Shown here one piece after another: positions 4,780 through 7,370 of a DNA stretch of 7,370 nt. Source of the stretch: an uncultured Eubacterium sp. (GTDB lineage Bacteria > Bacillota > Clostridia > Lachnospirales > Lachnospiraceae); NCBI GenBank assembly GCA_910579075.1, contig CAJTSV010000126.1, positions 1 through 7,370 on the forward strand. Direction: 5' to 3'. Each line of letters begins with the position of its first letter. Positions within the stretch are counted from its first letter, which is position 1. The position numbers and the translations under genes were made by a program. The notes beneath the pieces are model-generated. The model was not told the origin of the DNA. It was given only the letters and a program-made list of their open reading frames with translations, and did no database searches.

Positions 4780-7314
4780 ATGAGGCGTAAAACGACCTAT
4801 TTTTTGGCGGCCAGTTTTATTCTGGCATCCGTGTTCTGTATGATTGTGTTTAACGTCCAGACAATGTGGATGAACCGTATGGGTGCGGATGCGATTAAGG
4901 ATATTGGTGTTATTTACATGTCGGGCATGAGCAGGCAGGTTGCTGCGCATTTTGGGACGACTATCGAGCTGCGCCTTGCACAGGTCGGGGCGCTGGCAGA
5001 TGCGATTTCCCCGGCACGCAAGAGGGAGCTGGATGCCCTGAAGCTGGAGCTTGCGTACTATGCCAGGTCGAGAGGCTTTGAATATCTGGCATTTTATACC
5101 GACGAAGGGGAGTTTCAGATTATATACGGCCCCGCGGTGGAGCTGGAAGAACCCCGGACACTGCAGCGGTCTGTCAGGGGCGGCAAGAACAATGTCAGTG
5201 CAGGGCGCGATGAACATGGCAGGCGCATTGTCCTGATTGGGGTTCCGGCAGCTTACGAAATAGGGGATGGCAGGAAAAGCGCTGCGCTTGTGGCCGGGCT
5301 TCCGGCCAGCTATCTGAGTGATACGTTATCGGTCAATGTTGACAGCAGCATGGTGGACTATTCCATTATCCGCAGGGACGGGACGTTTATCATGCACAAC
5401 GAGGATGTGGAAAGCGGCAATTATTTCAGCCAGGCAGGCTGGGAGGAGCAGTGTGCGGCACAGCTGCAGCAGTCCGTGGAAAACGGCCAGGATTATTCCG
5501 GCGAAATTGAGTCAGGGGGAAAGCGGTGGAACCTGTATGGCACGGCGCTTCCTGCTTCGGAATGGTACCTGCTGCTGCATATGCCCTACAGCACGCTGGA
5601 CAGGACGGTCGAGCAGTTAGCAGACCGGTGGACGTTCTGCTCCGTGGCAGGCTGCGGGCTTATCTTATGTGTGCTGCTTCTGACATTTGGCTGGTATTTC
5701 CGGCTGACCAGGCGGCAGATGCGCGAGCTGAATAAAGCGTACCAGGCCGCGGAAACGGAGCGGCATGCGGCGGAACTTGCAAGCAGGGCCAAAAGCGAGT
5801 TTCTTTCCAATATGAGCCATGATATCCGCACGCCGATGAATGGCATTATGGGCATGACGGCAGTTGCGATGAACAGCCTGGATGATACCGTGCGCATACG
5901 CGTGTGCTTAAAACGAATCGGTGTTTCCAGCCGCCATCTGCTCGGCCTGATTAATGATATGCTGGATATGGCAAAAATGGAAAACGGCGGTTTTATCCTG
6001 AATATGGAGCCGCTTTCCCTGCCGGAGGTCATGCAGAATATTATGACGGTTATCCAGCCGCAGGTGAAGGAAAAAGAGCAGCATTTTAATATTTATGTCC
6101 AGGATATCCAGCATGAAAACGTCTGCACAGACCGGGTGCGCTTAAGCCAGATTTTACTCAATATCCTCGGCAACTGCGTAAAATTTACGCAAAAGGGCGG
6201 CAGCATCCAGATGTTTCTGTCCGAGGAGCCGTCGCCAAAGGGAGACGCGTATGTCCGCTCCTGCCTGCACGTCCGGGATAACGGGATTGGGATGGCGAAG
6301 GAGTTCCTCACGCGCATTTTTGACGCCTTTGCAAGGGAAGACAATGAACGCGTGGAAAAAAGCGAGGGCGCGGGCATGGGAATGGCGATTACAAAGTATA
6401 TTGTAGACGCCATGGGCGGCAGCATCCGTGTGGAAAGCGAGCCGCAGGAAGGCAGTGATTTTTATATTTCCATCGATATGGAAATCGTACATAAAGACCA
6501 GGAGCTGCTTTTGACAGAAAAGAAGGTGCTTGTGGCGGATGATGACGCGTTAAGCCTGAAAAATACGGAAAGCACGCTGGCGTCCATCGGGCTGCATGCA
6601 GAATGCGTGCAGGATATGGAGCAGCTTATGCATAAGATAGAAGAATACAGCCTTAAAGGGGAAGCTGTGATTGTGCTGCTGGACTGGGATATCCAGGGGA
6701 TGGACGGCATTGAGGCCGCGGCTCAGCTGCGCGGCCGCTTTGGCGAAGCATTTACGCTGGTTCTGCTTTCCGACGGGGACTGGGACGAACTGGAAGAACG
6801 GGCGCTGCAGGCCGGGGTAAACGGCTTTGCCTCAAAACCGCTGTTTCGGTCCGGGATTTATGACTGCCTGCGTCCGTTTGTGGAAGAAGCCGTGCAGGAG
6901 CCGGAAGAAGCATCCGGGGATATGATGGACTTTACGGGCAGGCGCGTCCTGTTTGCGGAGGATAACGAGCTGAACTGGGAAATCGGCCAGTCCATGCTTT
7001 CGGAGCTGGGCATGGAGCTGGACCGTGCGGAAAACGGGAAAATCTGCGTGGAAAAATTTGAACATTCCCCGGAAGGCTGGTATGATATTATTTTAATGGA
7101 TTTGCGGATGCCGGTTATGACAGGGTACGAAGCGGCAGCTGCAATCCGCGGGCTGGCACGCAGCGATGCGGCAAAGGTGCCGGTGATTGCAGTCAGTGCG
7201 GATGCATTTGAGGATGATATTCAAAAATGCCTGGACTGCGGGATGAATGCCCATGCCGCAAAGCCTTATGACATTATGGAACTGATGATGCTGATGAGCC
7301 GGTATCTGGGATAA
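4780..7314 (+). CDS. Hybrid sensor histidine kinase with two receiver domains
   Basis: This membrane two-component sensor has 844 residues from ATG 4780. TM1 is at about 7-26. An extracytoplasmic sensor of about 255 residues follows; it looks like a double-Cache domain, with RRDGTFIMHNED and, near its end, a GTALPASEWYLLLHMP stretch. TM2 is at about 284-307, then a charged helical linker. HisKA has phospho-acceptor H347 in SHDIRTPMNG. HATPase has N465 in the N-box, DNGIGM from D500 and the G2 box GAGMGM at 530-535. REC1 has D587-D589, phospho-acceptor D635, S664 and K686. REC2 has E727-D728, D774 in MDLRMP and K828. All key residues are present, so it should be active. AGGAGG (4763-4768) lies 11 nt before ATG 4780 and 5 nt before an in-frame TTG (4774). 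ATG 4756 has no ribosome site before it, so I rejected it. No DNA-binding output domain is present; phosphate probably passes to an HPt protein or regulator encoded elsewhere. Confidence 0.93.
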   Translation: MRRKTTYFLAASFILASVFCMIVFNVQTMWMNRMGADAIKDIGVIYMSGMSRQVAAHFGTTIELRLAQVGALADAISPARKRELDALKLELAYYARSRGFEYLAFYTDEGEFQIIYGPAVELEEPRTLQRSVRGGKNNVSAGRDEHGRRIVLIGVPAAYEIGDGRKSAALVAGLPASYLSDTLSVNVDSSMVDYSIIRRDGTFIMHNEDVESGNYFSQAGWEEQCAAQLQQSVENGQDYSGEIESGGKRWNLYGTALPASEWYLLLHMPYSTLDRTVEQLADRWTFCSVAGCGLILCVLLLTFGWYFRLTRRQMRELNKAYQAAETERHAAELASRAKSEFLSNMSHDIRTPMNGIMGMTAVAMNSLDDTVRIRVCLKRIGVSSRHLLGLINDMLDMAKMENGGFILNMEPLSLPEVMQNIMTVIQPQVKEKEQHFNIYVQDIQHENVCTDRVRLSQILLNILGNCVKFTQKGGSIQMFLSEEPSPKGDAYVRSCLHVRDNGIGMAKEFLTRIFDAFAREDNERVEKSEGAGMGMAITKYIVDAMGGSIRVESEPQEGSDFYISIDMEIVHKDQELLLTEKKVLVADDDALSLKNTESTLASIGLHAECVQDMEQLMHKIEEYSLKGEAVIVLLDWDIQGMDGIEAAAQLRGRFGEAFTLVLLSDGDWDELEERALQAGVNGFASKPLFRSGIYDCLRPFVEEAVQEPEEASGDMMDFTGRRVLFAEDNELNWEIGQSMLSELGMELDRAENGKICVEKFEHSPEGWYDIILMDLRMPVMTGYEAAAAIRGLARSDAAKVPVIAVSADAFEDDIQKCLDCGMNAHAAKPYDIMELMMLMSRYLG

Positions 7315-7328
7315 AGGAGGATTCTGCT

Positions 7329-7370
7329 TTGAAAAAAACAGTATGGGCATGTGTGGCGCTGGCTGCGGCA
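7329..7370 (+). CDS. Start of an exported protein (signal peptide), cut by window edge
   Basis: After the kinase stop there is a strong ribosome site, AAGGAGG (7314-7320). Eight nt later comes a TTG codon, followed in frame by AAA AAA and then codons reading KKTVWACVALAAA. A lysine pair followed by a hydrophobic run is the start of a secretion signal. Only 14 codons are present, so the mature protein cannot be identified; a lipobox, if any, would lie outside the window. The 14-nt gap and the absence of a terminator indicate cotranscription with the kinase. By context it may be a solute-binding or ligand-capturing protein that works with the kinase's extracellular sensor, but this is inference. 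Confidence 0.65.
   Translation, partial: MKKTVWACVALAAA

Noticed and set aside
4407..7314. Divergent ABC exporter and kinase as a Bce-type antibiotic-sensing module
   Set aside because: Bce modules use a short kinase with a tiny loop, a separate response regulator and a permease with about ten helices. Here the kinase is a large hybrid with a big sensor domain, and the permease has six helices.
1..7370. CRISPR array, tRNA, rRNA or riboswitch
   Set aside because: I saw no regularly spaced direct repeats, tRNA-like cloverleaf or recognisable aptamer. Intergenic space is short and explained by promoters, dyads and terminators.

Overview
The window looks like chromosome from a gut-type Firmicute, most likely a Lachnospiraceae/Clostridium-cluster relative. 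This rests on strong AGGAGG-type ribosome sites, consensus sigma-A promoters, a truncated AAA-ATPase-like/PD-(D/E)XK gene of a type abundant in gut clostridia, an ISL3-type transposase, and a clostridial-style hybrid kinase with two receivers. The assignment comes from reading, not from a database match.

Left end (1 to about 352): the edge of an AT-rich ISL3-family insertion sequence. It holds the first 72 codons of its transposase on the minus strand, a probable promoter, a perfect 13-bp hairpin and a probable terminal inverted repeat. It abuts a gene that lacks its 5' end. This gene (about 353-1724, plus) is an AAA-ATPase-like protein fused to a PD-(D/E)XK nuclease. The remnant keeps Walker B and the nuclease motif but has lost the Walker A end.

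Middle (1757-4406): a complete adenosine deaminase gene (plus) converges on a two-gene ABC exporter operon (minus) made of an ATPase and a six-helix ABC-2-type permease. The genes meet at a 14-bp perfect hairpin whose loop holds most of the deaminase stop codon, with one arm inside the deaminase coding sequence. The ABC genes overlap by 8 nt and are probably translationally coupled.

Right part (4407-7370): a divergent intergenic region of about 370 bp carries one good sigma-A promoter in each direction, each beside a dyad that could be an operator. It also contains an orphan reading-frame end with a near-perfect P-loop motif. Rightward lies a large hybrid sensor histidine kinase: TM, extracellular Cache-like sensor, TM, HisKA, HATPase, REC, REC. 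Fourteen nucleotides after it, a signal-peptide-bearing gene begins and runs off the window. The kinase and the exported protein probably form one transcription unit that senses an extracellular ligand. No DNA-binding regulator is visible, so the output of the system lies outside the window.

I see no tRNA, rRNA, CRISPR array or clearly novel multi-gene system. The points most worth checking are the IS/nuclease junction, the orphan P-loop fragment and the kinase/exported-protein pair.
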